From Haloplanus salinarum (lineage in GTDB: Archaea; Halobacteriota; Halobacteria; Halobacteriales; Haloferacaceae), in NCBI RefSeq assembly GCF_024498175.1, contig NZ_CP101823.1:868001-932000 (forward strand): a stretch of 64,000 bases of DNA, written 5' to 3'. Below, one piece after another: positions 1 to 7,593 of the stretch. The position numbers and the translations under genes are program-made. Every line of letters begins with the position of its first letter. Position 1 is the first letter of the stretch. The notes under the pieces are model-generated. The model was given only the letters and a program-made list of their open reading frames with translations. It did not search any database and was not told where the DNA came from.

Positions 1-128
1 GTCGCGTCGAGCACCGTTCGGCAGTCCGGGTCGTGGAGGGCGTCGAGCACCGCCTGCACTTCCTCCGCGTCGTCGACGGTCGATTCCTCGGGCGTCTCCT
101 TGCGGCGAGCGGTGGTTGCGATAGCCAT
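1..128 (-). CDS. Winged-helix regulator, N-terminal part (runs off the window)
   Basis: Leftward gene whose ATG is at 128 and which continues past base 1, so only about 42 codons are visible. The peptide starts MAIATTARRKETPEES and then reads EVQAVLDALHDPDCRTVLDA. The last part matches the first helices of haloarchaeal ArsR-like winged-helix regulators, in which an 'ALxDPxCRxVL' segment precedes the HTH. The HTH itself lies outside the window, so target and ligand are unknown. The 158-bp divergent gap to the next gene holds a TTTATAAA box at 191-198, suitably placed to drive this gene. The class is fairly secure and the exact family is inference. Confidence 0.6.
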   Translation of the reverse strand, partial: MAIATTARRKETPEESTVDDAEEVQAVLDALHDPDCRTVLDA

Positions 129-286
129 CGTCGGTCGGGTTCGTGTATCGGCCGAGCCCCGACCAACCTTCACCCACGATATCGGGGTGATTTATAAACT
201 AGTCGAACCCGTTGGTGTGCTAGTTAATACCACGAGACGGTCGTAGAGGGGCACACTTAGGAGGTTCGACCGCAAATCCCCGCTCG

Positions 287-943
287 ATGGGCACCGGCAT
301 TCGGGCGGAGCTGAAAGTCGACGCGGACGGCACCTGTCCCGTCGCGGACGCCGCCGCGGAGGCGGGCGAACCCACGTTCTCGGTTTCGAAAGGGACGAAT
401 CCGGGTGCGTCGGGTCACGTCACCGAGGAGTTCATGCTGAAGGACGCGGGCGATGGGGTGGTGTCCGACACCGAGACGCCGGTCGACCCCGTGTTCACCT
501 ACGGGTCGAAGACGGTGTACCGGTTCAGCCGCTCGCAGGGGCAGGGTTGTCCCTGCGAACGCGTCGAATCGTTCGACTGTCCGGTCGTCGACGTCCACAC
601 GCGGGACGGCTGGCTCTATCTGGTCTTTCACGCCGCGGATATGACCGAACTGCAGGATATCATCACGACGCTGCGGGAGGAGTACCCCGCCGTCGACATC
701 CGTCGGCTCCTCCGCTCGCGAGGCGATCCGTCCGATCACGACCTAGTGTTCGTCGACCGTGGACGCCTCACCGACCGACAGCGTGAGGTTCTCGAACGCG
801 CCCACGAGATGGGATACTTCGAGCGCCCGAAGGGGGCGAACGCGGGCGAGGTGGCTGCGGCGCTCGACATCTCCCGATCGACGTTCACCGAACACCTGAG
901 TGCCGCTCAGTCGAAACTCCTCGATGCGATCCTCGAGGAGTAA
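287..943 (+). CDS. Bat-like HTH-10 regulator with an N-terminal cysteine-containing domain
   Basis: 218-aa probable transcription factor. Residues ~160-218 (LTDRQREVLERAHEMGYF, then ALDISRSTFTEHLSAAQ) are the HTH domain of the haloarchaeal bacterio-opsin-activator (Bat/HTH_10) type, ending in the usual helix-turn-helix. Residues 1-150 form a separate sensory domain with Cys17, Cys88, Cys90 and Cys98; the last three form a C-P-C-x7-C cluster that could bind a metal or sense redox. That role is inference. The ATG at 287 gives a normal family length. The gene is divergent from another regulator at 128 and its stop abuts the palindromic element at 944. Regulon unknown. Confidence 0.8.
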   Translation: MGTGIRAELKVDADGTCPVADAAAEAGEPTFSVSKGTNPGASGHVTEEFMLKDAGDGVVSDTETPVDPVFTYGSKTVYRFSRSQGQGCPCERVESFDCPVVDVHTRDGWLYLVFHAADMTELQDIITTLREEYPAVDIRRLLRSRGDPSDHDLVFVDRGRLTDRQREVLERAHEMGYFERPKGANAGEVAAALDISRSTFTEHLSAAQSKLLDAILEE

Positions 944-1016
944 CTACTGTGACCGTTTACCGGTAGCTCGCCGGACTGTCCCGGCGAACTACCTAACGAC
1001 GTACGAGGGGTAGTCA
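944..1016. repeat. Palindromic intergenic element, copy D (decayed)
   Basis: Imperfect inverted repeat between two convergent genes. Its core arms pair TAGCTCGCCGG (964-974) with CCGGCGAACTA (981-991) around the loop ACTGTC. The outer arms are recognisable but diverged from copies A-C. The left end follows the TAA of the upstream gene directly, and the right end contains the TGA (1014-1016) of the leftward gene. The family is described in the findings. Confidence 0.6.
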
Positions 1017-1460
1017 CTGCTCGACGTCGATCCGGCGGCCGCTCAGCTCGTCGGGTTCGAGTTCGTAGAGATCGATCGTCAGATCCGCCTTCGGTTCGCC
1101 CCACATCTCGAACAGCGGTCGCTTGGCCGAACCGTACCGCTCGACGTGATCGGCCGTGAGTTCCGATTTGGGGAGGTGTTCGAGTCGACCGTCGGCGATG
1201 ACGCTCCGGTAGGTCGTCTCGTCTTCCTCGTAGACGACGAACCGGACCCGTGGGGAGTCGGTGAGAAAGCGGCGTTTTCGACTCTCGGGCGTAGATACCA
1301 GTCGCATGCAGAACTGTCGGGGCCCCGCGTCGTATCCGTACGAGATCGGCACCGCGTAGGGTTCGTCCCCGCGGGCGAGCGAGAGGACACCCGTCTCGTG
1401 GCGTCCGAGGAGGGCGTCGGTTTCGGCCCCCGTCATCACGGTCTGTTGCTCTACGGTCAT
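1014..1460 (-). CDS. Pyridoxamine 5'-phosphate oxidase-like flavin-binding protein
   Basis: 148-aa cytoplasmic protein with the split-barrel FMN-binding fold of the pyridoxamine 5'-phosphate oxidase family. Visible signs are the N-terminal 'ALLGRHETGVLSLARGDEPYAVPISYGYD' type strand pattern, the basic stretch ESRKRRFLTDSPRVRFVVYEE, and a C-terminal acidic strand. Short haloarchaeal members of this group often reduce or sequester flavins, heme or nitro compounds rather than make PLP, so substrate is not assigned. ATG at 1460. The stop codon at 1014-1016 forms the end of palindromic element D, and the gene converges on the regulator at 287. Confidence 0.8.
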   Translation of the reverse strand: MTVEQQTVMTGAETDALLGRHETGVLSLARGDEPYAVPISYGYDAGPRQFCMRLVSTPESRKRRFLTDSPRVRFVVYEEDETTYRSVIADGRLEHLPKSELTADHVERYGSAKRPLFEMWGEPKADLTIDLYELEPDELSGRRIDVEQ

Positions 1461-1535
1461 CGATGGCGTCCCTTGGAGGAACGGCTGGCGGGTGTTTATA
1501 TTTGTGCAACTGACTCGGCGAGGCTCACGCCGCGA

Positions 1536-1709
1536 TCAGCACTCGGCGTCGCCGTCCGGTTCCGGGGTGGAGAACGCGCTCCGAGGGACGGCCGTTCCAC
1601 AGACCACACAGCCGTGGTTCAGGAGCGCCTCCCGCATCGGCGCGTTCACGGCCATGGATTCGCCACAGGACGGGCAGTGGAACGTCAACTCCGTTCCCCC
1701 GGTCATCAT
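1536..1709 (-). CDS. Small zinc-ribbon protein
   Basis: 57-aa protein with two knuckles, H-C-P-S-C-G (residues 11-16) and C-V-V-C-G (34-38), spaced as a one-zinc ribbon. The tail is short and acidic. Small haloarchaeal zinc-finger proteins of this form are widespread; some were detected by proteomics in other species and affect stress or biofilm phenotypes, but no function can be given here. Two ATGs (1709 and 1706) are possible. Codon positions are G/C rich at position three, as in real genes. It lies alone between the flavin-binding protein and the ZIP transporter. Confidence 0.7.
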   Translation of the reverse strand: MMTGGTELTFHCPSCGESMAVNAPMREALLNHGCVVCGTAVPRSAFSTPEPDGDAEC

Positions 1710-1792
1710 CGGATCGGTAGAACGGCCTCCGGTATATGATACCCCCGTCTTTCCAGTGCCGTGGGAACTCTACCCGGGACCGGTGCCGTCCA

Positions 1793-2620
1793 TCACGCTA
1801 GGGCGATGTCGAGATAGAGCATCACAATCACGCCCGCGAGCGTCCCGAGGGTCGCGACCCGTTCGTTCCCCCGCGTGTGCGTCTCGGGAACGATCTCGTC
1901 GCTGATGACGAAGAGCATCGCGCCGGCGGCAAAGCCCATCGCGTACGGCAGCAGTGACGACACCGCCCCGACGGCGTACGCGCCGAGGATCGCCAGCGGG
2001 ATCTCGACCACGCCCGAGCGGATCCCGGCGAAGACGGCGTAGGTCCGCCGATCCAGTCCCGCGTTGATCGCCGCGACCGAGACCGCCAGTCCCTCGGGTA
2101 CGTTCTGGATGCCGATGGCGAGCATCAGCGGGATGGCGGTCGCGAGGTCGCCGCTCCCGAACCCGACGCCGACCGCGAGTCCCTCCGGCATGTTGTGGAG
2201 GGTGATCGCGAGGACGAACAGCACCACCCCGGCGAACCGCTCGTCGTCGACGGGCAGGTCCCGGCCCGGACTCGCCGCGTCGGGCCGTCGCCGCCCCGAT
2301 ACGAGGTAGTGGGCGTGGGGCACCAGCGAGTCGGCCCGGTCGAGGAAAAGCGCCCCCAGGGCGACCCCCAGCAACACGGGGATGGGGTCGCCGTTCGCGT
2401 ACGTCTCGATTCCGGGGATGATGAGGCTCGTGAAACTGGCCGCGAGCATCACCCCCGCCGCGAAGCCGAGCGCGCCGTCGAGGCTCCGCTCCGAGGGGTC
2501 CCGCCAGACGAAGACCAACGACGCCCCGAACAGGTTGAACGTAGCGATGACGATACCGCCGACGACCCCGTGGATCAGCGGATCGGTCCCGAACAGACGT
2601 GTGAACGTCTCGATCACCAC
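1793..2620 (-). CDS. ZIP family divalent metal transporter
   Basis: 275-aa integral membrane protein, likely importing Zn2+ or a similar divalent cation. It has about eight hydrophobic segments and the two ZIP signatures in the metal-conducting helices: HNMPEGLAVG (near residue 142) and QNVPEGLAVS (near 172), each with the metal-ligand His/Asn and Glu. A short loop (near 105-125, GRRRPDAASPGRDL) separates helices III and IV, as in the family. I chose the GTG at 2620 because a strong Shine-Dalgarno GGAGGGG lies just upstream. The frame is open to 2698, but the extra 26 residues do not look like ZIP sequence. Metal specificity cannot be read. Confidence 0.85.
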   Translation of the reverse strand: MVIETFTRLFGTDPLIHGVVGGIVIATFNLFGASLVFVWRDPSERSLDGALGFAAGVMLAASFTSLIIPGIETYANGDPIPVLLGVALGALFLDRADSLVPHAHYLVSGRRRPDAASPGRDLPVDDERFAGVVLFVLAITLHNMPEGLAVGVGFGSGDLATAIPLMLAIGIQNVPEGLAVSVAAINAGLDRRTYAVFAGIRSGVVEIPLAILGAYAVGAVSSLLPYAMGFAAGAMLFVISDEIVPETHTRGNERVATLGTLAGVIVMLYLDIALA

Positions 2621-2729
2621 AACACGAACCCCTCCCTGGTACTCCCGCTCACACGCCCGACTACTCGGCGGGCGGTATTGAACGTACCCGCCGGGCACCG
2701 AACGGGTCGACCCGGGTGGCGGCGGCCGA

Positions 2730-4250
2730 TCACTCCGATCCCAGACGCTGTACCGCCTCGTCGACCTCCCGAATTCGCTCGGTCTGCTGTTCGTTGGCCG
2801 CCGCGACGTGTTCGACCTCCGCAGCCACGCGGTCGGCCTGTTCGACCAGTTCGTCGATCATCCCCGCGACCTGCTCGGTCGACGCTGCCTGGTCGTCGGT
2901 CGCGGTCGACACCTCGCGGATCCCCTGTGAGGCGTCGGCGACGGCGTCGACGATCGACTCCAGTTTCGTCATGGCCGATTCGACGCCCTCGACCCCGCGT
3001 TCGACCTCCGCGGCCGTGGACTCCAGACTCTCGACCGCGTCTTCGGTCTCGGATTTGATGTCGTCGACCATGGTTTCGATCTCGCCGGCGTGTCGCTGTG
3101 ACTCCTCGGCCAACCCCTTGACCTCGTCGGCGACGACGGCGAAGCCTTCCCCCGCTTCGCCGGCGCGGGCCGCCTCGATGGAGGCGTTGAGCGCCAGGAG
3201 GTTCGTCTGGTCCGCGATGTCGTTGATGACCTCGACGACCTCGTCGATCTCGTCGACCCGCTCCTCTAGGTCGTCCACGTCCGCCGTCACCGCGTGTGCC
3301 GACTCGCTCACCGATCGCATCACTTCGATGGATTCGGTCGCCGCCTCCCGGCCCTCGGCGGCGAGGTCCTCGGCTCGTTCGCTGGTCGCCGCCACTTCGT
3401 CCGCCGTGGAGGCGATCTCCTCGACCGTCGCACTCATGTTCGAGACCTCCCCCGCGACCTCGCCCATGGTGTCGGCCTGTTCGTCCGCCAACTCGCTGAT
3501 CGATCCCGCGCTCGCGGCCACTTCCTCCGCCGAGTCGCGGAGCGTCGCCACCGGATCCGCGAGGTCACGTTCGACCTCCTCCATCAGTCGCTCGTGGTCC
3601 TCGATCGTGTCCTGCAGTTTCTGGCTGTAGGAGTGGATGTACGTGTCGGCAACGACCTGCATATCGAGGTTGAGAAGACGGAGGACCGCGAGGGTTTCGG
3701 CGAGACCCTCGTCGAGTTCCGCGCGGACGGCCCGTTCGACTGCGTCCTCGTCGGCGTCCGTCTCCGTGGCGAGGCGGTCGACGAGACGGTCGCCCGTCCG
3801 CTCCATCAGGAGCGGCAGGAGGAGGTCGTAGTAGACGCCGTACTGGCCGATGTACTGTTTCATCGGCATCTCGAGGAGGTCGTGGAGCTTCCCGATCCGC
3901 GCGCGGTTGCGGATGTAGTCCATCCCGTACTCGCCGTCGGCGAGCGTGACCAGATACGCGGACTGGGTGCGTTTCAGTTGCTCCACCTCCTTCTCGGAGC
4001 GGTCGATCACGGACCGGGTCTGTTCGTACTGCGTCAGGTTCTCGTAGAAGTCGTCAGCGATCCGATCGGCCTGCTCGCGGAACACCCCTTCGAGATCCCG
4101 AAGACGACGGGCGTCGTCCTCGTCGAAGCCGATGAACTCCTTCCGCCAGGCGATTTCGTCCTCGTCGAGACCACACTCTTGGACGAGAGCGTCGGCCGAG
4201 ATCCGGTCGTTCAGTCCACCGCGGCCGAACGCCGACTCGAAATCCTGCAT
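2730..4250 (-). CDS. hemAT: Globin-coupled aerotaxis transducer (HemAT-like)
   Basis: 506-aa soluble methyl-accepting chemotaxis transducer that senses oxygen through heme and signals to CheA/CheW. Residues ~30-190 form the sensor globin; RIGKLHDLL places a candidate proximal heme ligand at His123. Residues ~210-506 are a long coiled coil with methylation-type Glu/Gln/Ala heptads. The universal signalling tip [18 protein letters not shown] sits near 345-362, followed by [18 protein letters not shown]. There is no transmembrane segment, as expected for HemAT. Length is close to the Halobacterium protein (about 490 aa). A TTTAT box at about 4277 suggests a leaderless mRNA starting at the ATG. 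No other chemotaxis gene is in the window. Confidence 0.93.
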   Translation of the reverse strand: MQDFESAFGRGGLNDRISADALVQECGLDEDEIAWRKEFIGFDEDDARRLRDLEGVFREQADRIADDFYENLTQYEQTRSVIDRSEKEVEQLKRTQSAYLVTLADGEYGMDYIRNRARIGKLHDLLEMPMKQYIGQYGVYYDLLLPLLMERTGDRLVDRLATETDADEDAVERAVRAELDEGLAETLAVLRLLNLDMQVVADTYIHSYSQKLQDTIEDHERLMEEVERDLADPVATLRDSAEEVAASAGSISELADEQADTMGEVAGEVSNMSATVEEIASTADEVAATSERAEDLAAEGREAATESIEVMRSVSESAHAVTADVDDLEERVDEIDEVVEVINDIADQTNLLALNASIEAARAGEAGEGFAVVADEVKGLAEESQRHAGEIETMVDDIKSETEDAVESLESTAAEVERGVEGVESAMTKLESIVDAVADASQGIREVSTATDDQAASTEQVAGMIDELVEQADRVAAEVEHVAAANEQQTERIREVDEAVQRLGSE

Positions 4251-4336
4251 GACTGGACCGTCGACGGGTCCGGGCGATAAAGCTGTCTGCCGATTCCAAT
4301 CGATGATAATCCCCGGCCCGAACCGGGTGCCGACCC

Positions 4337-5215
4337 TTACGACGTCGCCGTTCCGCGGACCGTCAGGACCGGCACCGGCGAGGCCCGCACGAGTTTCTCG
4401 GTGACGCTTCCCAGTACGTACCGATCGAATCCGGTCCGACCGTGTGTGCCGGCGACCACGAGGTCGACGTCGTGATCGTCGACGTACGACCGGACGACAC
4501 GGGCGACCGACGTGCCGAGTTCGACGGCCGTCGCCGCCGGCGTGACGCCCGCCTCGTTCGCCGTCGCCGTCGCGGACTCGACGACGTCGGCCGCGCTCTC
4601 CTCCAGCGACTCGACCGCGATGTCGGTCCGGACGTCGATACCGAGACTCGTCACGTCGACGACCGAGAGGAGGTGAAGCCCCGCGCCCTCGGCCGCGGTC
4701 AGGTCGAGGGCCAAGTCCAGGGCCGCGTCGGCGGTGGCACTCCCGTCGGTGGGCACCAGGACGTTCCGGTAGGGATGTCGAACCCGTACGTCGTCGTCCG
4801 GGCGGAGCGTGAGGACGGGCACGTCGGCGCGGCGGATCACCCGCTCGGTCGTGCTCCCGAGGAGGAAGCGTTCGAGGCCCCGTCGCCCGTGTGTGGGCAT
4901 GACGATGACGTCGACGTCGTTTGCGGCCGCGTAGTCGACGACGGTGCTGTAGGGCTCGCCCTGCAACACCTCAGTGACCGTCGCGACCCCCCGGTCGCTC
5001 GCCCGCCCCGCCGTCTCCTGTACGACCCGTGCCCCCTCGCGTTCGAGCGCGTCGATCACTTGCCCTTGGATCTGTGTGACGCTGTCGCGGGTAGTATCGG
5101 CCACGTTGAGGACGTACACCGTCGCGTCGTGGGCCTCGGCCAAGTCGAGTACGTGTCCGAAGGCCGCCTCCGCCCCGTCGCTGCCGTCCGTCGGGAACAG
5201 TATCGTGTCGAACAT
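4337..5215 (-). CDS. Tandem universal stress protein (two UspA domains)
   Basis: 292-aa cytoplasmic protein made of two UspA domains (residues ~1-140 and ~148-289). Both keep the ATP-binding signature G-x2-G-x9-G-(S/T): [13 protein letters not shown] in the first and [13 protein letters not shown] in the second. A nucleotide-binding, dimer-like monomer is expected. Start at ATG 5215 ([12 protein letters not shown]) is set by the canonical first beta strand; a longer open frame upstream lacks family character. A GCTTTTG box about 29 bp upstream fits a leaderless transcript. It lies downstream of, and parallel to, no obvious partner. The physiological trigger is unknown. Confidence 0.9.
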   Translation of the reverse strand: MFDTILFPTDGSDGAEAAFGHVLDLAEAHDATVYVLNVADTTRDSVTQIQGQVIDALEREGARVVQETAGRASDRGVATVTEVLQGEPYSTVVDYAAANDVDVIVMPTHGRRGLERFLLGSTTERVIRRADVPVLTLRPDDDVRVRHPYRNVLVPTDGSATADAALDLALDLTAAEGAGLHLLSVVDVTSLGIDVRTDIAVESLEESAADVVESATATANEAGVTPAATAVELGTSVARVVRSYVDDHDVDLVVAGTHGRTGFDRYVLGSVTEKLVRASPVPVLTVRGTATS

Positions 5216-5377
5216 ACGACACGGGACGCGGGCCAACGACAAAAGCAAGGGGGTGATCCCCACGGCGTCGGAGGACGGGGCGGTCGGGGTGGCTCCCCCC
5301 GTAGATCGGCCGTGACAAGAGCCGTACTCGGGGACGTCGCCGTCCCGGATTCGCTCGGCCGGACGCACCAAGTAAGA

Positions 5378-5388
5378 AAGGTATTTAG
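5378..5388 (+). promoter_or_regulatory. Probable TATA box of psmA
   Basis: AAAGGTATTTAG, with a purine-rich BRE-like stretch before it. It predicts a transcript start near 5410 and so a leader of roughly 119 nt before the proteasome gene, unusually long for this window. I see no closer TATA box. The rest of the 313-bp gap to the stress protein holds only the divergent promoter of that gene. Confidence 0.4.
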
Positions 5389-5528
5389 GACGCCGGACCG
5401 GAGTAGCGACGCGAGAGACGCGTCGTGTTCGAGCACGACCGCCGGTGGGTCGCCGTCCACGGAGGGTGGGACCGGACCGGCGGCCGTCGCGGGCGCGACC
5501 GAACTCGATTTCGAGTCAACGTGATACA

Positions 5529-6323
5529 ATGCAGGGACAAGCCCAACAGCAGGCCTACGACCGCGGGATAACGATCTTCTCGCCCGATGGCCGCCTCTAT
5601 CAGGTCGAGTACGCCCGAGAGGCCGTCAAGCGAGGGACAGCGAGTATCGGCATCCGAACCGAGGACGGCGTGGTACTGGCGGCGGACAAGCGCTCCCGGT
5701 CGCCGCTCATGGAGCCGACGAGCGTCGAGAAGATTCACAAGGCGGACGACCACGCCGGCATCGCGTCGGCCGGGCACGTCGCCGACGCGCGCCAGCTCAT
5801 CGACTTCGCCCGCCGGCAGGCCCAGATCAACCGCCTCCGGTACAGCGAGCCCATCGGCATCGAGACGCTCACGAAGGAGGTCACCGACCACATCCAGCAG
5901 TACACGCAGGTCGGTGGTGCCCGTCCGTTCGGCGTGGCCCTCCTCATCGGCGGCATCGAGGACGGCGAGCCGCGCCTCTACGAGACCGACCCCTCGGGGA
6001 CGCCCTACGAGTGGAAGGCCGTCTCGATCGGCGCGAACCGCGGCGATCTGCAGGAGTACCTCGAGGACAACTACGAGGACGGCCTCGACCTCGACGGCGG
6101 GATCGCCCTCGCGCTCCGGGCGCTCGCCACCAGCAACGACGGCAGCCTCGAACCCGCGGGCGTCGACGTGGCGACCGTCAGCCTCGACACCGAGGCGTTC
6201 CACGAACTCGACAACGACGAGATCGAGAGTCACCTGAGCGACTTCGATCTGTTGCCCGACGAGGACGACGAGGACGCCGACGCCGACGAACCGGCGGACG
6301 ACGGCGACGACGGCGAGGAGTAG
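5529..6323 (+). CDS. psmA: Proteasome alpha subunit
   Basis: 264-aa alpha subunit of the 20S proteasome. Seven copies form each outer ring, gating substrate entry for the PAN ATPase. The N-terminal gate sequence YDRGITIFSPDGRLYQVEYA (residues 9-28) with the YDR motif, and the following AVKRGTASIGIR, are diagnostic. The C-terminal ~25 residues are an Asp/Glu tail typical of haloarchaea. ATG 5529 begins directly at the MQGQAQQQ gate segment. The catalytic beta subunit and the ATPase are not in the window. In many haloarchaea psmA lies near the RNase P genes; here those are about 20 kb away. Confidence 0.97.
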   Translation: MQGQAQQQAYDRGITIFSPDGRLYQVEYAREAVKRGTASIGIRTEDGVVLAADKRSRSPLMEPTSVEKIHKADDHAGIASAGHVADARQLIDFARRQAQINRLRYSEPIGIETLTKEVTDHIQQYTQVGGARPFGVALLIGGIEDGEPRLYETDPSGTPYEWKAVSIGANRGDLQEYLEDNYEDGLDLDGGIALALRALATSNDGSLEPAGVDVATVSLDTEAFHELDNDEIESHLSDFDLLPDEDDEDADADEPADDGDDGEE

Positions 6324-6363
6324 ACGCCGGATCGGCGCGCTCGATCCCTTCTTTCGGCGGCGA

Positions 6364-6714
6364 TCAGTACTCTTCGTACGCCAGGTTCATCAGCCACTGC
6401 GAGAAGGCGTCGCTCCGGGGATCGACCTCCTCCTCGCCGATGAACGGCGACAGCATGTCGCCGGCCATCAGCAGGGAGAAATTCAGATCACGGGCCGTCG
6501 GCATCAGGAAGTACGTGTTGTGTCCCTGATAGACGGTCTCCTCGCGGCGGATGAGCCCCGCTTCGACCAGCGACTCGGCGATGCGACTCCCCTTCCGCGA
6601 GGAGATGTCGAGTTCCTTCCACAGTTCGCTCTGGTGGATGCCACGCGTTTCGAGGACCAGATCGAGTGCCGCCCGCTCCGCCTCCGACAGGTCGGCTTCC
6701 TCGGCGGCGCTCAT
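6364..6714 (-). CDS. Winged-helix transcriptional regulator (MarR/Lrp-type HTH)
   Basis: 116-aa DNA-binding protein. Residues ~8-70 form a winged helix: ERAALDLVLETRGIHQSELW, then LDISSRKGSRIAESLVEAGLI and the wing YQGHNTYFLMPT. The C-terminal 45 residues are helical and probably dimerise. The ATG at 6714 (MSAAEEADL) fits the domain start; an in-frame ATG at 6756 would add a stretch of poor quality. A CTTTAAAC box at 6771-6777 is well placed as its promoter and overlaps the stop codon of the upstream NRDE gene. It converges on psmA with a 40-bp gap, and its targets are unknown. Confidence 0.8.
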   Translation of the reverse strand: MSAAEEADLSEAERAALDLVLETRGIHQSELWKELDISSRKGSRIAESLVEAGLIRREETVYQGHNTYFLMPTARDLNFSLLMAGDMLSPFIGEEEVDPRSDAFSQWLMNLAYEEY

Positions 6715-6771
6715 CGGCGCACCTCCAGGTCGACGATCCGATGCATACACCCACAAACCGTTGCGGCGGGT

Positions 6772-7560
6772 TTAAAGCTGACTTTCGTCCGTCTCGACGC
6801 GGCGGTACGGCGTCTCGCAGGGCGGCCCGTCGGCGAACCGGTAGGTTCCCCCGTCGTCGTCGAGGCGGAGCAGCGAGGACGAGCGGGTGCCGTAGCCGTC
6901 CGCGTGGATGCAGACGCCGAACTCGTGGTCGCCGAGGACCGTCCCCGCCCGGTCGAGCCAGGCGTCGGCCGCCTCGCCCGGTTCGGGCGTCAGCGCCGCC
7001 CGCACGGCGCGGGCGTTGGCGGCCTGTTCGGCGGCGCGGTTCGGGTCGCCGTCGTCGTCATCGTCGGGGCCGGGCGTCCGGAAGGCGTCGACGACGGCCC
7101 CGCCGCCGCCGAGCGCCGCCCCGCTGTTGACGACGACGTGAACGCCCGGGTCGAGTCGGTGGGTCCGGAGCCGGCCGTCCCACTCGAAGAGGAAGGCGCC
7201 GCTCCGGTCGGCGACGACGAGGTTGAAGCCGTCGTACCCGTCCGTCTCGACCGCCCGTTCGACGAGGCGGGCGGCCGAGCGCGCGTCGGGTTCCCGGAGC
7301 GCGTCGTCGACGAGCAGCCCCCGCGACCGCTCCGCGGTCGGGTTCGCCATCGGCCGGTTCGTGATGCCGACGAAGAGGCCGGCGTCGTTGTAGCCGATCC
7401 ACGTGCCGCCGGCCTCGGCGTCACGCGGTGCGATCACGGCCGGGGTCGAGCCGGTCCACTCCGGCGGCTCCGCGGGCCGGTCCCGTCGCTCGTCCCGGTT
7501 GGCGGCGACGAGCACCGGCGCGTCGACGAACGTCTGCCAGGCGAGGGTCAGGGTACACAC
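6772..7560 (-). CDS. NRDE (TANGO2-like) family protein
   Basis: 262-aa protein of the NRDE/TANGO2 family, named for the Asn-Arg-Asp-Glu motif seen here in VLVAANRDERRDRP (residues 16-29). The N-terminal Cys2 (MCTLTLAW) is typical and suggests an Ntn-hydrolase-like fold, with Cys as nucleophile after Met removal. Other family hallmarks are GGTWIGYNDAGLFVGITNRP and the C-terminal GTRSSSLLRL segment. Eukaryotic homologues are linked to heme or lipid handling; the archaeal role is unknown. The gene sits 33 bp downstream of folCP in the same direction, so co-transcription is likely. Confidence 0.88.
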   Translation of the reverse strand: MCTLTLAWQTFVDAPVLVAANRDERRDRPAEPPEWTGSTPAVIAPRDAEAGGTWIGYNDAGLFVGITNRPMANPTAERSRGLLVDDALREPDARSAARLVERAVETDGYDGFNLVVADRSGAFLFEWDGRLRTHRLDPGVHVVVNSGAALGGGGAVVDAFRTPGPDDDDDGDPNRAAEQAANARAVRAALTPEPGEAADAWLDRAGTVLGDHEFGVCIHADGYGTRSSSLLRLDDDGGTYRFADGPPCETPYRRVETDESQL

Positions 7561-7593
7561 GCCTCGGGGTAACGGAGCCGGCGACTTAAGCTA

